Origin: Actinobaculum sp. 313 | GTDB lineage: Bacteria; Actinomycetota; Actinomycetes; Actinomycetales; Actinomycetaceae | DNA length: 64,000 nucleotides | Assembly: GCF_003073475.1 (NCBI RefSeq) | Contig: NZ_CP029033.1 | Span: 2,108,001-2,172,000, forward strand | Direction: 5' to 3' | Part shown: positions 10,921-23,057 of the stretch, piece by piece | Numbering within the stretch: the stretch's first letter is position 1 | Layout: each line of letters starts with the position of its first letter | Translations under genes and position numbers: made by a program | The notes under the pieces: generated by a model | The model's input: the letters and a program-made list of their open reading frames with translations, nothing else | Database searches by the model: none | What the model was told of the DNA's origin: nothing

Positions 10921-11930
10921 CCATTCGATACGTCGAGAAGCACTGCCGCATGGGCAGCAACAACATCAATTGTCTGGTCCTCCGCATCAGCGGCGGGCAC
11001 ATTGAAGACTAAGACGGTAGTGTAGTGCGCCGTCATCGTACCCGTCACGGTTAGGCTGTCATTCGCGTTGCCCGTTCCTAGCGCCGCAATATTGCCGCCA
11101 CCGGCAATGTCCACGGATCCACCCTCCGCAGTGACAGAGATGGTCGTTGTGACGTTGACCTGTCCGAATACTAATGCGCCTCCCTCGGCCGTGCGCACCG
11201 CGATCGTCCCGTTCTCTCCGGGTTCGAAGGACATGGTTGCCGTTCCCGTATCCGCGGTGGTCTCCGCATTGGCATCTTGTGCCTCAGCCATCTTGGCAAG
11301 CCAAGGGTCATCGGCGAAGCGCAGACCCTTTGAGTCATTCCGGGTCGATGCGAGGGTGGTATAGCCAGCGAGCACATCGTCTGGACTTGCGACTAAACCC
11401 TCCGCAGAATCAGAAGCAAGAACCGCGCCTCCCTCTTCCCCGAACTTGAGCGCCGGCACCGTTGCACCGGGCAGAATATCGGCGACACCCCACAACGACC
11501 AATTCTCCCGTGCCGAGGGCTGCACGAACATATCGATCGTCTTGGCGCTAGATCCAGCGGGCTCAGCCATGACGCTGACCGCGGCATGCGGGTAGTCATC
11601 GGCAGCGCTGATCATCGTCTGGTCTGCACTGTCCGACAGTCTTTCCAGCGACACGCTGTCGGCGAGTATCGATTTCAGTTTGTACTCGGCGCTGCGCATA
11701 GACGCGAATGGACCACTTACACGCTCAGTCAGCGCCTCACCGTCAAGCTTTTCATCGGCCGCCGCGAGGCTGTCGAAGATGTCGGACTGCACCTGTTCAA
11801 AACGGGTGACTGTGAGTGCGGGACGCGCAGTCTCGGCGGCCGCTGTCGCCTTGGGAAGCTCCGCCTCGTTTGCGCAGCCGGACAGAGCGAAAACCAGCAC
11901 TCCGACACTTGCAATAGCTCTCCTATGCAT
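10917..11930 (-). CDS. lipoprotein of unknown function
   Basis: 337 residues from the ATG at 11930: MHRRAIASVGVLVFALSGCA is a lipoprotein signal peptide with lipobox LSGC, so the mature protein should be outside the membrane. No known domain was recognised in the rest, which is Ala/Thr/Asp-rich and ends in beta-rich sequence. The frame stays open much further upstream, but that part lies over the preceding gene and would bury the signal peptide, so the internal start was chosen. It overlaps the upstream membrane-protein gene by 8 nt and the downstream YbbN-like gene by 4 nt, so the three are probably translated together. A surface sensor or folding-related role with its neighbours is only a guess. 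Confidence 0.75.
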   Translation of the reverse strand: MHRRAIASVGVLVFALSGCANEAELPKATAAAETARPALTVTRFEQVQSDIFDSLAAADEKLDGEALTERVSGPFASMRSAEYKLKSILADSVSLERLSDSADQTMISAADDYPHAAVSVMAEPAGSSAKTIDMFVQPSARENWSLWGVADILPGATVPALKFGEEGGAVLASDSAEGLVASPDDVLAGYTTLASTRNDSKGLRFADDPWLAKMAEAQDANAETTADTGTATMSFEPGENGTIAVRTAEGGALVFGQVNVTTTISVTAEGGSVDIAGGGNIAALGTGNANDSLTVTGTMTAHYTTVLVFNVPAADAEDQTIDVVAAHAAVLLDVSNG

Positions 11931-13020
11931 CAGGGTCCTCCCTCTTCTCGCCTTCTTCCGCATGCTTACCTTCCGGTTCGCCGACAAACTCTGCGCTCGA
12001 TGCGGATGCGGTATCCGTCTCATCTTGCCGCTCAGCCGTGGCAAACTCCCAGCGGCTGCGCCACTGGGCTCCCGATGCGGTCGACGGTTCATCGTCGACC
12101 GCAGTATCCGGCTCAGGCGACCAGTCTTCGTCGTCAACGGGGATCACCAACCGGTCCTCCTCAGCCAGCTCACGTGAGCGCAACTCCTGCGAGCGAGGGC
12201 TGGCACATATGATTCCCGCACCCAAAGCCTGTCCGGTGACCGCGTTCTGCACAGGTCGAGTACTCTCCGCGATGTCACCGTCGAATGCCTGCAAAACGGT
12301 TGTCTCCGCCGCCGCACGCGAGGCACGGCGGGCCTGGCGACGCTGCCGCAGTTCCTGCCGTCGGGCTCGGCTGCGCGCCTCCTGCCGCTCCAAAACAAGG
12401 AGGAGCACGCCGATAATCGCCAGCAGCACGCCAATGAGAATCAGCGGTATGACGTCGCCGGAATTAACATCGCGACTCCAGCTCAATGTGACTGTGGGAG
12501 CCTTCCCATCGGATGCGGTGGCGATCAACGAGATATTGCCCGGATCGGCCACCTCGTAATCGGTGACTTTGGCCGATCCTTTTTCATTTGCGACGCTCAG
12601 CCACATATCCGAATCCGCAAGGGCAGGAACTTCGGTCGCATCTGTGGCGTCCCCCTCGGCCTGCTCTTCGTCTGCGGTGGTTTCTCCATCTGCAGCCGCG
12701 CTGGCCACTGCTAATGTCGACCAGTCCTTCATACCACTGATCGAGTCTGCCGAAAGCCCTTCCGCCCACGCCGCGACATCACCGGCATAGCCGATAGCGA
12801 TGGTGACATCGGCGTCGTCGGAGCCGGAAGCGGTGATTGTCACCGTATCGGACACCATGTCCAGTACGCCCGGTTCCGTCAGAACATACGCCGTATCCCC
12901 GGAAGGAACGGCTTCGGCAGTGACCTGACTGTCATCGCTCCATATCGTGGCCTTACCCACTCCGAGGAATGCGACGAGTAGTCCAATCACTCCGAGCGCA
13001 ATGCCGGCGATCTTCCGCAT
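11923..13020 (-). CDS. two-span membrane protein of unknown function
   Basis: 365 residues. An N-terminal hydrophobic segment (IAGIALGVIGLLVAFLGVG, about 4-22), an extracellular part of about 165 residues rich in Asp/Ala/Thr, a second span (VIPLILIGVLLAIIGVLLLV, about 190-209) and a very basic juxtamembrane stretch rich in Arg/Gln, followed by an acidic cytoplasmic tail. No family was recognised. First gene of a three-gene overlapping set with the lipoprotein and the YbbN-like protein. Topology is predicted from hydrophobicity only. Confidence 0.75.
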   Translation of the reverse strand: MRKIAGIALGVIGLLVAFLGVGKATIWSDDSQVTAEAVPSGDTAYVLTEPGVLDMVSDTVTITASGSDDADVTIAIGYAGDVAAWAEGLSADSISGMKDWSTLAVASAAADGETTADEEQAEGDATDATEVPALADSDMWLSVANEKGSAKVTDYEVADPGNISLIATASDGKAPTVTLSWSRDVNSGDVIPLILIGVLLAIIGVLLLVLERQEARSRARRQELRQRRQARRASRAAAETTVLQAFDGDIAESTRPVQNAVTGQALGAGIICASPRSQELRSRELAEEDRLVIPVDDEDWSPEPDTAVDDEPSTASGAQWRSRWEFATAERQDETDTASASSAEFVGEPEGKHAEEGEKREDPDA

Positions 13021-13359
13021 TGTCTCTCCCTTGCCGTTAGTACCCGCACAATATAACGATTTAATAACGATACCCTACTGGAGGTTACGAGCGCGAATGC
13101 ACCCCCCCCAGTACGGCCTGTGACGCACAAGCCTTTGCCGAGCTCAAGGCGACTGCGGCAGTCTCACGGTATCGCCACGCTCAACCCATCTGTACGCCCC
13201 ACGCTCAGCTTCTCATACCAATTCCATCTGATTCCCGCGCCTCGCCCATGGCGGACCCATGAAATCTGTCTCGGAACTCTGCCATACCTCCCATATACGA
13301 GTAACCTTAGTATCAGTGCCAGTCCTGTCACGCTGTACCTCCTTATCGAAAGGGTTAAC
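13021..13359. other. divergent intergenic region
   Basis: Between the divergent membrane-protein and DivIVA-like genes. It holds the ATAACGAT direct repeat, a run of eight C at about 13102-13109, and an AT-richer stretch near 13290-13315 that may carry the plus-strand promoter. A longer in-frame extension of the DivIVA-like gene back to 13120 has no coding character and is not used. Confidence 0.45.
13053..13071. promoter_or_regulatory. direct repeat in the promoter region of the 11923-13020 gene
   Basis: Two copies of ATAACGAT separated by TTA, about 35 bp upstream of the minus-strand membrane-protein start, in an AT-rich patch containing TATAAC-like sequence. It could be a repeated activator or repressor site overlapping the promoter. 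Only the repeat is seen; function is inferred. Confidence 0.35.
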
Positions 13360-14625
13360 ATGGATGAAGATCGTCCGCTCTTCCCGCTCGTCCGCCGTGG
13401 TTATGACCGCGCCCAGGTCGACGAGCGCGTACATTCACTGGAGAAGGCTCTGGACGATACACGTTCACAGGTGGCGAGCCTCGATTCACGTGTGCTCCGC
13501 CTGTCCGGCGAACTCGCTGAGGCTCGCAAACAGCTGCGGGAAAATGACCGACCGACTTATGGCGGCCTGGGTTCCCGCGTGGAACGTCTCCTCCACGCAA
13601 CAGAGCAACAGGCCATGGACGTGATGGCGCGGGCGAACTCCGACGCCGAATCCACCATTAGCCGCGCCCAATCACGGGCGAATGATCTCACCGCCGCAGC
13701 CGAGTCCGAGGCCCAGGATACGCTGGCGCGCGCCCACGCCAATGCGGATCAACTGCGCGCCTCATCGCGCAAGGAGGCCAACGCCTTGACAGCCAATGCG
13801 CAGCGCACCGCCGAAGAGCTGGTGGCATCCGCCGAGCGGGAGGCCAATCGCGTACGAACAACGGCGAACGCGGAGGTTGCCGCGCTACGTTCGCAAGCGA
13901 CACATGATGTGGAACAGCAACGCGCCCGGGCCGACGACGAGCTGACCGCGTTGCGCGCCGAAGCGGAGGAGGAAGTAGCGACCTTACGCGCACAGGCGGA
14001 ACGCGAAGCGAACCGTATCCGCACCGAGGCAAACGAAGAGGTTGCCTCGCTACGTGCCAGCGTTAATCGGGAGGTCACAAGCCTGCGCAAACGCAGCGCC
14101 GACGAGCGTGCCGCGGCGGAAACCGAGGCACGCTCGGCAGCCGAGCATATGGTCCGTACCGCCGAGGCCCGCGCCGATGAGGCGGAACGCCGCTTGGCCG
14201 AGGCGACCGAACGCGCCGAGGAGTTGACATCGTCGAGCGAGACGGAAGCAGCGAAGATCGTCAATGCCGCGCGGCAGGAGGCGGAAGAAATGCTCAGCAC
14301 CGCCCGCGCGGAAGCGGAACGTATCCGGCAGGAAGCGGCGGAGGACGCCGTCGAAACAACAACCTCCGCCGAAGAGCAGGTCGCGCTGCTCCAGGAGCAG
14401 CGCGAGGTCCTCAGCTCCTACATTGAGGATATGCGCGCCCTGCTTGCCTCCGACAGCTCGGCTTCCATCGCCGTGTCAACGATCGTTGCGAATGCTGCGG
14501 CCAACGCAGCCGAGGACGCCGACGGCGCCTTTACCGCACCGGCGGCCGATAGCGCCGCAGAGCTGGAAGAAGACACCGAGACAACGGATGACTCCGCCGC
14601 AACAAGCGGCGAGGAGGCCGTGTAA
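13360..14625 (+). CDS. DivIVA-domain coiled-coil protein (Wag31/FilP/Scy-like)
   Basis: 421 residues, chosen to start at MDEDRPLFPLVRRGYDRAQV, which matches the N-terminal DivIVA membrane-curvature domain; GAAAGGG at 13348-13354 serves as ribosome site. After a first heptad coil come more than 200 residues of Ala/Glu/Arg-rich coiled coil whose hydrophobic LR/VR pattern recurs every 11 residues, with a larger repeat of about 55 residues (EREANRVRTTANAEV and EREANRIRTEANEEV). The C-terminal tail is acidic and disordered. Such proteins act at poles or septa in actinobacterial growth, but which paralogue this is cannot be told. Monocistronic, ended by the hairpin at 14632-14659. Confidence 0.8.
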   Translation: MDEDRPLFPLVRRGYDRAQVDERVHSLEKALDDTRSQVASLDSRVLRLSGELAEARKQLRENDRPTYGGLGSRVERLLHATEQQAMDVMARANSDAESTISRAQSRANDLTAAAESEAQDTLARAHANADQLRASSRKEANALTANAQRTAEELVASAEREANRVRTTANAEVAALRSQATHDVEQQRARADDELTALRAEAEEEVATLRAQAEREANRIRTEANEEVASLRASVNREVTSLRKRSADERAAAETEARSAAEHMVRTAEARADEAERRLAEATERAEELTSSSETEAAKIVNAARQEAEEMLSTARAEAERIRQEAAEDAVETTTSAEEQVALLQEQREVLSSYIEDMRALLASDSSASIAVSTIVANAAANAAEDADGAFTAPAADSAAELEEDTETTDDSAATSGEEAV

Positions 14626-14631
14626 CACGTG

Positions 14632-14659
14632 CACCCGTGCCCGCCACCGGGCACGGGTG
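14632..14659. terminator. GC-rich hairpin between convergent genes
   Basis: 12-bp perfect stem CACCCGTGCCCG / CGGGCACGGGTG with a CCAC loop, a few bases after the DivIVA-like stop and before the convergent hydrolase stop. No T-tract follows, so it may be a Rho-aided or L-shaped terminator. Confidence 0.6.
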
Positions 14660-14665
14660 GCGGGC

Positions 14666-15466
14666 TCATGCCTGGGTTGCACTCGCTTCCTGGTAGAGTT
14701 CCCGCAGCAGTGCCGCTAGCTCGGTCGGCTTCTCGTCGGCGGTGAAATGCCCGGCTCCCGGAATCTCTGCGATACGCGCATGCGGGGCCCGCTCTTGTAA
14801 TTCGGCAAAGGATTCCCGCGAACAGGTCGCATCGTCGCTGCCGCGTTCCAGTAGCACCGGTCCATCAATACGCACCGCGTCGCTCGCGTCGGCGCGATTC
14901 ATCAACGCTTCTTGGACCCAGGCCAGCGAGGGTGCTGATATCTGCCGGAACCGCGCATCGAGAGAGTCGCGGATCTCCTGTGAACAGGACGGGGAGACCA
15001 TTACGGTGGTCCAGTCCTTGACCGCGTCGTAAGGGCGACCTTCGGCGCACAGCCGCAGCGCATTCAAGCGGATCTCGCGGTGAGAGGGGATGTCGGCGCC
15101 AATATTGGTATCCATTAGGGCCAGGCCGGCTACCATCCCCGGGTATGCCAGAGTGAACGCTGCCGCCACCGATCCTCCCATGGACAGGCCGCCGATAACG
15201 ATCCTGGCGATGCCGATGGAGTCAAGCGTATCCTTCAGCGCCCGGACGAATACTTCCACCGAAGCAGACGCGATACCGTATTCGCCCTGCAGCTCCACAC
15301 CGGAGGGCGAGCCGCCGAACCCGGGAGCATCTACGGTCAGAACATCAATTTCCGCCAATTCACTTCGGACGGAGTCCCACATGCTGCCGTCTAGGGGCAT
15401 GGCATGCAGCAAAACGAACGGAAGATCGCTGTGTGGGCCAGTGCGGCGCCAAGCAAGTGAAGTCAT
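14666..15466 (-). CDS. alpha/beta-fold hydrolase
   Basis: 266 residues with the elements of the alpha/beta hydrolase fold: an early strand and oxyanion region FVLLHAMPLDGSMWD, DAPGFGGSP, the nucleophile elbow GGLSMGG (about residues 92-98), a plausible acid in LLERGSDDATC and a catalytic His in PGAGHFTADEKP. Together these support an active serine esterase or lipase-like enzyme. Substrate unknown. It lies alone on the minus strand, with a minus-strand small gene upstream at 15519. Confidence 0.85.
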   Translation of the reverse strand: MTSLAWRRTGPHSDLPFVLLHAMPLDGSMWDSVRSELAEIDVLTVDAPGFGGSPSGVELQGEYGIASASVEVFVRALKDTLDSIGIARIVIGGLSMGGSVAAAFTLAYPGMVAGLALMDTNIGADIPSHREIRLNALRLCAEGRPYDAVKDWTTVMVSPSCSQEIRDSLDARFRQISAPSLAWVQEALMNRADASDAVRIDGPVLLERGSDDATCSRESFAELQERAPHARIAEIPGAGHFTADEKPTELAALLRELYQEASATQA

Positions 15467-15518
15467 AAGCCAACATTAGCGGGTCACGAGCACACGTGCG
15501 AACGGGTACGCGGCGCGT

Positions 15519-15806
15519 TTAACGGCCCCGATGCTTCCAGCAGGACGTGTGCCAGTGCCGTCGGGAATCAATGCCGTACTGCGCTCCCCAGATCGTATCC
15601 TCCGTCCACACCACCTCATGCGCTTCACCCACGAGAATAATGCCGTTGCAGCCAGGGCAGACGTACTGCTTGCTACCCGCCGAAATATGGTGGACCTTGT
15701 AGTCTGTGCCATCACGGCCCCGTTCGTGGTGCACGCCTCCCATGGCCGCCTCGATGTTGAGCGGTCGTACCGGACGAGAGTATTTCTTGGATCGACGCAC
15801 ATACAT
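15519..15806 (-). CDS. small conserved CxxC protein next to nucS
   Basis: 95 residues with a basic N-terminus (MYVRRSKKYSRP), a central CPGC (Cys50, Cys53) and a C-terminal HWHTSCWKH (His84, His86, Cys89, His92). The spacing suggests a zinc site. Small proteins of this kind recur in actinobacterial genomes, sometimes labelled ATP/GTP-binding without evidence. Located about 50 nt downstream of nucS on the same strand, so possibly co-transcribed. No function can be assigned. Confidence 0.65.
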   Translation of the reverse strand: MYVRRSKKYSRPVRPLNIEAAMGGVHHERGRDGTDYKVHHISAGSKQYVCPGCNGIILVGEAHEVVWTEDTIWGAQYGIDSRRHWHTSCWKHRGR

Positions 15807-15854
15807 ACGCTACACCCTTGTCGGCTCCCTGTCGCAGCTCAGAGTGACGGTGCA

Positions 15855-16550
15855 CTAGAACAGGCGATCCTCCGGCCGGTCAAGTCCGCGCATCTCGTCA
15901 TAGTCAAGCGTTACGCACTCTATACCACGGTCCGCGGCGAGAATGCGCGCCTGCGGCCGAATCTCCTGTGCGGCGAATATCCCCCGTAACGGAGTCAGAA
16001 GCGGATCACGCCCCAGAAGATCCAGATAGCGGGTGAGCTGCTCGACGCCGTCAATCTCACCACGCCGTTTCACCTCAACGGCTATATGCCCGCCATTTCC
16101 GTCGCGCAGCATAAGATCCACCGGTCCGATGGGCGTGGGAAACTCACGCCGCACCAGACTCAGTCCCTTGCCCAAGCGTTCCACTTGCTCGGCGAGGAGT
16201 TTCTGCAGATGCGCCTCCACCCCATCCTTGACCAAGCCGGGCTCTTCACCAAGCGTCCGTTCATAATCGCCGAACACTTGGAAAATCCGAATGATCAGCG
16301 CGTCGTCGGTTTTCAGATGCGAGACCTCCCATACCTCGCTGACACCCGCCGCGCTCTCCTCGGGATCCGGTTCGCGCTGGCGCATTCTGGCCGGAGGACT
16401 CATCCAGTTCAAAGGCTTATAGGAGCCGCCGTCGGAGTGGACGAGCACGGACCCGTCCGCCTTCATCACCAGTAAGCGCACGGCGGGCTCCAGGTGAGCA
16501 TCAAGACGACCGGAGTAGTCAACAGAGCATTCGGCAAAAACTACACGCAC
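15855..16550 (-). CDS. nucS: mismatch-specific endonuclease NucS/EndoMS
   Basis: NucS cuts both strands at G-T and related mismatches and carries out non-canonical mismatch repair in actinobacteria and archaea that lack MutS/MutL. The N-terminal domain is recognised by [20 protein letters not shown] and [10 protein letters not shown]; the C-terminal RecB-like nuclease has the D...EVK signature in [13 protein letters not shown] and [21 protein letters not shown]. The protein ends in EDRLF, resembling the beta-clamp-binding tail of other NucS proteins. The GTG at 16550 matches family N-termini; an ATG nine codons earlier (16577) is the alternative. It follows DUF2550 and the ATP synthase operon, the usual actinobacterial order. 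Confidence 0.93.
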   Translation of the reverse strand: MRVVFAECSVDYSGRLDAHLEPAVRLLVMKADGSVLVHSDGGSYKPLNWMSPPARMRQREPDPEESAAGVSEVWEVSHLKTDDALIIRIFQVFGDYERTLGEEPGLVKDGVEAHLQKLLAEQVERLGKGLSLVRREFPTPIGPVDLMLRDGNGGHIAVEVKRRGEIDGVEQLTRYLDLLGRDPLLTPLRGIFAAQEIRPQARILAADRGIECVTLDYDEMRGLDRPEDRLF

Positions 16551-16616
16551 CCTGCAAGCGTACACGTCACCGCGCATAACGCCGGAACCGCTCCCCTGTG
16601 CGTGGCCCTGTAAGGT

Positions 16617-17030
16617 TCAGATGTCGGTGGGCTCCTCCACCGGCGGTGCTGAATCGAGCCAGGACACCAACCCCGCCAGTGACGCCGACGACATTGCGGC
16701 CTGCAAGGTGGCACCTCCCACCGACAGATCGGCAATGATAATGTCGTCGCCGACCGTGCTATGGCCTGAGAGGCGAAGAGCTGACCTAGCGATCACGTAG
16801 CGCGCCTGCGGCCGTAAGGAACGAGTCGCGAACCACAGCAGAGCGTCCGGACGAAACATCATGACACCGGTCCGCCACGCTCCGGGCCCCACTCGTAGCG
16901 AGCATTGAAAGGTGCCGACCCGCTTGAGCAGCATCCGTAGGCGAATAACCATGGCGCCATACACCACGATGAAAAGAACGGCTGCGACAAGAAGAATCAG
17001 CCGCACCATGGCGATGACGCTCGCTCCCAC
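16617..17030 (-). CDS. DUF2550 family membrane protein
   Basis: 137 residues with one N-terminal membrane span (LILLVAAVLFIVVYGAMVI) and a cytoplasmic remainder containing GTFQCSLRVGPGAWRTGVMMF, recognisable as the DUF2550 family that follows atpC in many actinobacteria. Its stop-to-start arrangement with atpC (1-nt overlap at 17030) puts it in the atp transcript. Function unknown; possibly a PH-like membrane-proximal domain. Confidence 0.85.
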   Translation of the reverse strand: MGASVIAMVRLILLVAAVLFIVVYGAMVIRLRMLLKRVGTFQCSLRVGPGAWRTGVMMFRPDALLWFATRSLRPQARYVIARSALRLSGHSTVGDDIIIADLSVGGATLQAAMSSASLAGLVSWLDSAPPVEEPTDI

Positions 17031-17304
17031 TACTCCGCCACACCTCTCCGCGCAGCGCCATTACCCGCACCGTCGGCGACGATATAGACATGGTCGCTAT
17101 CCACGGTGACGAATCCGCGGTCGACATCGAACACCTCGACCGTACCATCCCCCTGCCGCACCTCCACCGGGCCCGCATCAAGCAGCGCCATAAGCGGCGT
17201 ATGCCCGGGAAGGATGCCCATTGCCCCATTCACGGATGGAACGCTCACATGGTCGGCCCGCCCAGACCACACCGGTCCGGAGCGTGCCACAATCTCGACC
17301 AGCA

Positions 17305-17305
<1 letters not shown>
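17030..17305 (-). CDS. atpC: F1Fo ATP synthase subunit epsilon
   Basis: 91 residues, only the N-terminal beta-sandwich of epsilon (VPSVNGAMGILPGHTPLMALL) with no C-terminal helical hairpin, as often in actinobacteria; regulation by an extended epsilon C-terminus is therefore not expected. Epsilon sits on the central stalk and couples gamma to the c-ring. TGATG 1-nt overlap with atpD. Confidence 0.93.
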
Positions 17306-19738
<2,433 letters not shown>

Positions 19739-19740
19739 GG

Positions 19741-21372
19741 TCAGCCTCGCCTGCCTCGCACGAGTTGCTCTTGCACCTCTTCGGCTTCTGCTACGGCGGT
19801 CTCGCCTTCGGGCTCGATCAAGCCTTCAGCTACCAGGAAGCTGTGCTGGTACTCAGCCACAACCTTCCGCAGAGTCTCCTCGGTGTCGTCGTCGAGCACA
19901 CCAGTATCGCGGATAGTATCCAGAACGTTGGAGTTGTGCCGAACATAGTCGAGCATACCCGCCTCGAAATCGTGCACCCGACTCACCGGCACCTCATCGA
20001 GGAAACCCGCTGTTCCCGCCCATACGGATACCACCTGGTCCTCGACGGCAAACGGTGTGTACTGCGGCTGCTTCAGTAGCTCCATCAAGCGCTCGCCGCG
20101 CGCGAGCTGTTGCCGTGTCGTCGCATCCAAGTCTGAGGCAAACATGGCAAAAGCTTGTTGGGAGCGGTACTGCGCCAAGGTGATCTTCAGTGTGCCCGCA
20201 ACCTTCTTCATCGCTTTGATTTGCGCGTCGCCACCGACTCGCGACACCGAGATACCCACGTCAACCGCGGGGCGCTGATCCGAGTTGAACAGGTCGGATT
20301 GGAGGAAGATCTGGCCATCGGTGATGGAGATGACGTTCGTTGGAATATATGCCGATACGTCATTCGCCTTCGTCTCGATCATCGGTAGGCCGGTCATGGA
20401 GCCGCCGCCGAGTTCATCGGAGAGCTTCGCACAACGCTCCAGGAGGCGCGAGTGCAGATAAAAGACGTCACCGGGGTAGGCCTCACGCCCCGGCGGCCGC
20501 CGCAGCAGTAGCGACACCGCGCGATACGCCTCCGCCTGCTTGGACAGGTCGTCGAAGATGATCAGAACATGCTTGCCGCCGTACATCCAGTGCTGGCCGA
20601 TAGCGGAACCGGTATAGGGAGCCAGATACTTGAAACCTGCCGGGTCGGACGCAGGAGAGGCAACAATGGTTGTGTACTCCATGGCGCCACCCTTCTGTAA
20701 GGTGGAACGCACCGAGGCGATGGTTGACCCCTTCTGCCCGATGGCCACATAGATACAACGGACCTGCTTGCTGGGGTCGCCGCTCTCCCAGTTCTCCTTC
20801 TGATTCAGAATCGTATCGAGAGCGAGCGCGGTCTTTCCGGTCTGCCGATCACCGATAATGAGCTGGCGTTGTCCACGTCCGATCGGGATCATGGCATCGA
20901 TAGCCTTAATTCCCGTTTGCAGCGGCTCGTACACGGACCGACGCATCATCACGCCTGGGGCCTGCAGCTCCAGGGCCCGTCGGCCTTCGACCGGAGCGAT
21001 CTCACCCAACCCGTCGATCGGGTTACCCAGCGGATCAACTGTGCGCCCGAGGTAGCCATCTCCAACCGGTACCGACAGAACCTCACCGGTGCGGCGGACC
21101 TCCTGTCCTTCCTCGATGCTGGAGAAATCCCCCAGCACCACGACGCCAATTTCACGCTCCTCCAGGTTCATGGCCAGGCCCTGCGTACCATCTTCGAAAC
21201 GCAGCAACTCGTTTGCCATGGCACCGGGCAGTCCCTCAACACGCGCAATGCCGTCGGCCGTCATGGTGACGTGACCGACCTCTTCGCTCACGGAACTCGC
21301 CGGTTCGTATGAGTTCACGAAGCTGTCCAGCGCGGCCCGAATCTCCTCCGGGCGAATAGTCAGTTCAGCCAT
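19741..21372 (-). CDS. atpA: F1Fo ATP synthase subunit alpha
   Basis: 543 residues; non-catalytic nucleotide-binding subunit of F1. Walker [16 protein letters not shown] and the alpha signature [14 protein letters not shown] are visible. The C-terminus carries a family-typical actinobacterial extension of about 30 residues ([19 protein letters not shown]). It lies 94 nt after atpH and 2 nt before atpG. Confidence 0.96.
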   Translation of the reverse strand: MAELTIRPEEIRAALDSFVNSYEPASSVSEEVGHVTMTADGIARVEGLPGAMANELLRFEDGTQGLAMNLEEREIGVVVLGDFSSIEEGQEVRRTGEVLSVPVGDGYLGRTVDPLGNPIDGLGEIAPVEGRRALELQAPGVMMRRSVYEPLQTGIKAIDAMIPIGRGQRQLIIGDRQTGKTALALDTILNQKENWESGDPSKQVRCIYVAIGQKGSTIASVRSTLQKGGAMEYTTIVASPASDPAGFKYLAPYTGSAIGQHWMYGGKHVLIIFDDLSKQAEAYRAVSLLLRRPPGREAYPGDVFYLHSRLLERCAKLSDELGGGSMTGLPMIETKANDVSAYIPTNVISITDGQIFLQSDLFNSDQRPAVDVGISVSRVGGDAQIKAMKKVAGTLKITLAQYRSQQAFAMFASDLDATTRQQLARGERLMELLKQPQYTPFAVEDQVVSVWAGTAGFLDEVPVSRVHDFEAGMLDYVRHNSNVLDTIRDTGVLDDDTEETLRKVVAEYQHSFLVAEGLIEPEGETAVAEAEEVQEQLVRGRRG

Positions 21373-21466
21373 TCCTCATTCCTCCACTATGCGGTCGCTG
21401 CCGCGTGGTGAGCCGAAGCTCGTGTTGTCATCGTCCTCGTGCGGGTCATCATCCCGGCACTTCTGG

Positions 21467-22276
21467 TCATTTGATGATCTCCTCCCGAACGTGCCTAATC
21501 CGCGTGGCAAGGGAACCGTCAATGACTTCATCACCGACTCGAATTCGTAGTCCGCCGACGACGGCCGACTCAACCGCAACGTGGACGCTGACCTCCTGGC
21601 CGTAGCGTGCGGTGAGAATTCGAGTCAGACGCTCCTCCTGCTCAGTCGTCAACGGAGCCGCCGCAGTAACCGCCGCAACGAGATGCCGATTGCGCCCCGC
21701 CGCTTCGTTCATCATATGCAGAAGCGACTGAGCCAAGGACGGCTGCGGAGCATGCACCGCCGCTCGCCCCAGCAAGGTCGCGGTTTCCGGCGCCACTGCG
21801 TCGAAAATCTGCCGTGTGAGATCGGCTCTTTTCTCCTTCGGGAAGACGGGGTTGGATAGAACCACACGCACATCACGCTCGTCGCGCAGAACGCGCATAC
21901 AGCGGTAGAGTTCCTCTTCCACCCGCATCAGGCGGCCTTCGCGCTGCGCACCAGCCAGCACGCTCAGAATGCCGAGTTCCTCCAAGCTCGTGAGCAGATC
22001 GTCGTCGTCGGACCAATGCTCCCGTACCAGCCCGCTGAGCAGATCAAGAACCTCTCCGCTGACCTTCCCGGTAAGGACATCCCGCGCCAACTGCACGCGG
22101 GCATCGCCGCTGCGGGAAGCGTCTGTCAGCGAGCGCGCGAGCGACAGCGAGGAGCCAAGCGTATCCGCCAGGTCAAAAATCTCCCTTGCGAAAGCGGCCT
22201 CGTTCCCCCGCTCATAGAGCAGGGCATCCCAGCGTTCGCGTGCTGCGGCAAGAGCCGCTTCGCTTCCCGATCGCAT
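21467..22276 (-). CDS. atpH: F1Fo ATP synthase subunit delta
   Basis: 269 residues, the long actinobacterial form (other bacteria have about 180). Delta joins the peripheral stalk to the top of F1; the C-terminal conserved region ends in VGDEVIDGSLATRIRHVRE. TGATG overlap with atpF implies coupled translation. Confidence 0.93.
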   Translation of the reverse strand: MRSGSEAALAAARERWDALLYERGNEAAFAREIFDLADTLGSSLSLARSLTDASRSGDARVQLARDVLTGKVSGEVLDLLSGLVREHWSDDDDLLTSLEELGILSVLAGAQREGRLMRVEEELYRCMRVLRDERDVRVVLSNPVFPKEKRADLTRQIFDAVAPETATLLGRAAVHAPQPSLAQSLLHMMNEAAGRNRHLVAAVTAAAPLTTEQEERLTRILTARYGQEVSVHVAVESAVVGGLRIRVGDEVIDGSLATRIRHVREEIIK

Positions 22277-22815
22277 CAGTTCTCCTCGGTGCTGGCGGGT
22301 ACCGGAGAGCTGGCCTCCAACTCGTCCAGGAAACGGTCGATCACGCGCTGCGAAACCTCCGGATCGAGAGTCTGCTCACCGACGATGCGTCCGGCGAGCT
22401 CGCTGGCCATCACACCTACTTCCGTTCGCAGGCTACGGCGCGCCGTGTTGGTATCCGCCTCGATTTGCCTTTGCGATGCACCGGCAATACGCTCCGCCTC
22501 GTCGCTGGCCGTTCGCTGTGCCTGCGCAATGATGGATGCCGCATTGGCCTGCGCTCGTTCACGAATCTGCGCCGCCTCCCGCTGCGCGTCTTCAACCTGC
22601 AGAGTCAACTGCGCGCGCTCTGCAGCAACCTCATCCTTGGCCCGCGCGGCCGCATTCAGCCCCTCCTCAATCTTCGCGGTACGCTCATCGAGCAGACGCA
22701 TGAAGGTGGGCCATCCGAATTTATAGACCGCCACGGCGATGATGACGAAGGAAACTGTTCCCCACACCAGGTCCGGTGTCGCCGGCAAGATAAGAGAATC
22801 TTCAGCCAGCAACAT
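22276..22815 (-). CDS. atpF: F1Fo ATP synthase subunit b
   Basis: 179 residues: an N-terminal membrane anchor (LVWGTVSFVIIAVAVYKFGW) followed by a long charged helix of the peripheral stalk (RTAKIEEGLNAAARAKDEVA). Two nucleotides separate it from atpE; it overlaps atpH by one nucleotide. Confidence 0.95.
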   Translation of the reverse strand: MLLAEDSLILPATPDLVWGTVSFVIIAVAVYKFGWPTFMRLLDERTAKIEEGLNAAARAKDEVAAERAQLTLQVEDAQREAAQIRERAQANAASIIAQAQRTASDEAERIAGASQRQIEADTNTARRSLRTEVGVMASELAGRIVGEQTLDPEVSQRVIDRFLDELEASSPVPASTEEN

Positions 22816-22817
22816 AA

Positions 22818-23057
<240 letters not shown>

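Noticed and set aside
13102-13109. C8 run as a phase-variable switch
   Set aside because: It lies in an intergenic region away from likely promoter elements, and homopolymer lengths in this sequence seem unreliable.
13120-13359. N-terminal extension of the DivIVA-like protein by 80 codons
   Set aside because: The extension has no coding character and precedes a family-typical DivIVA N-terminus with its own ribosome site.
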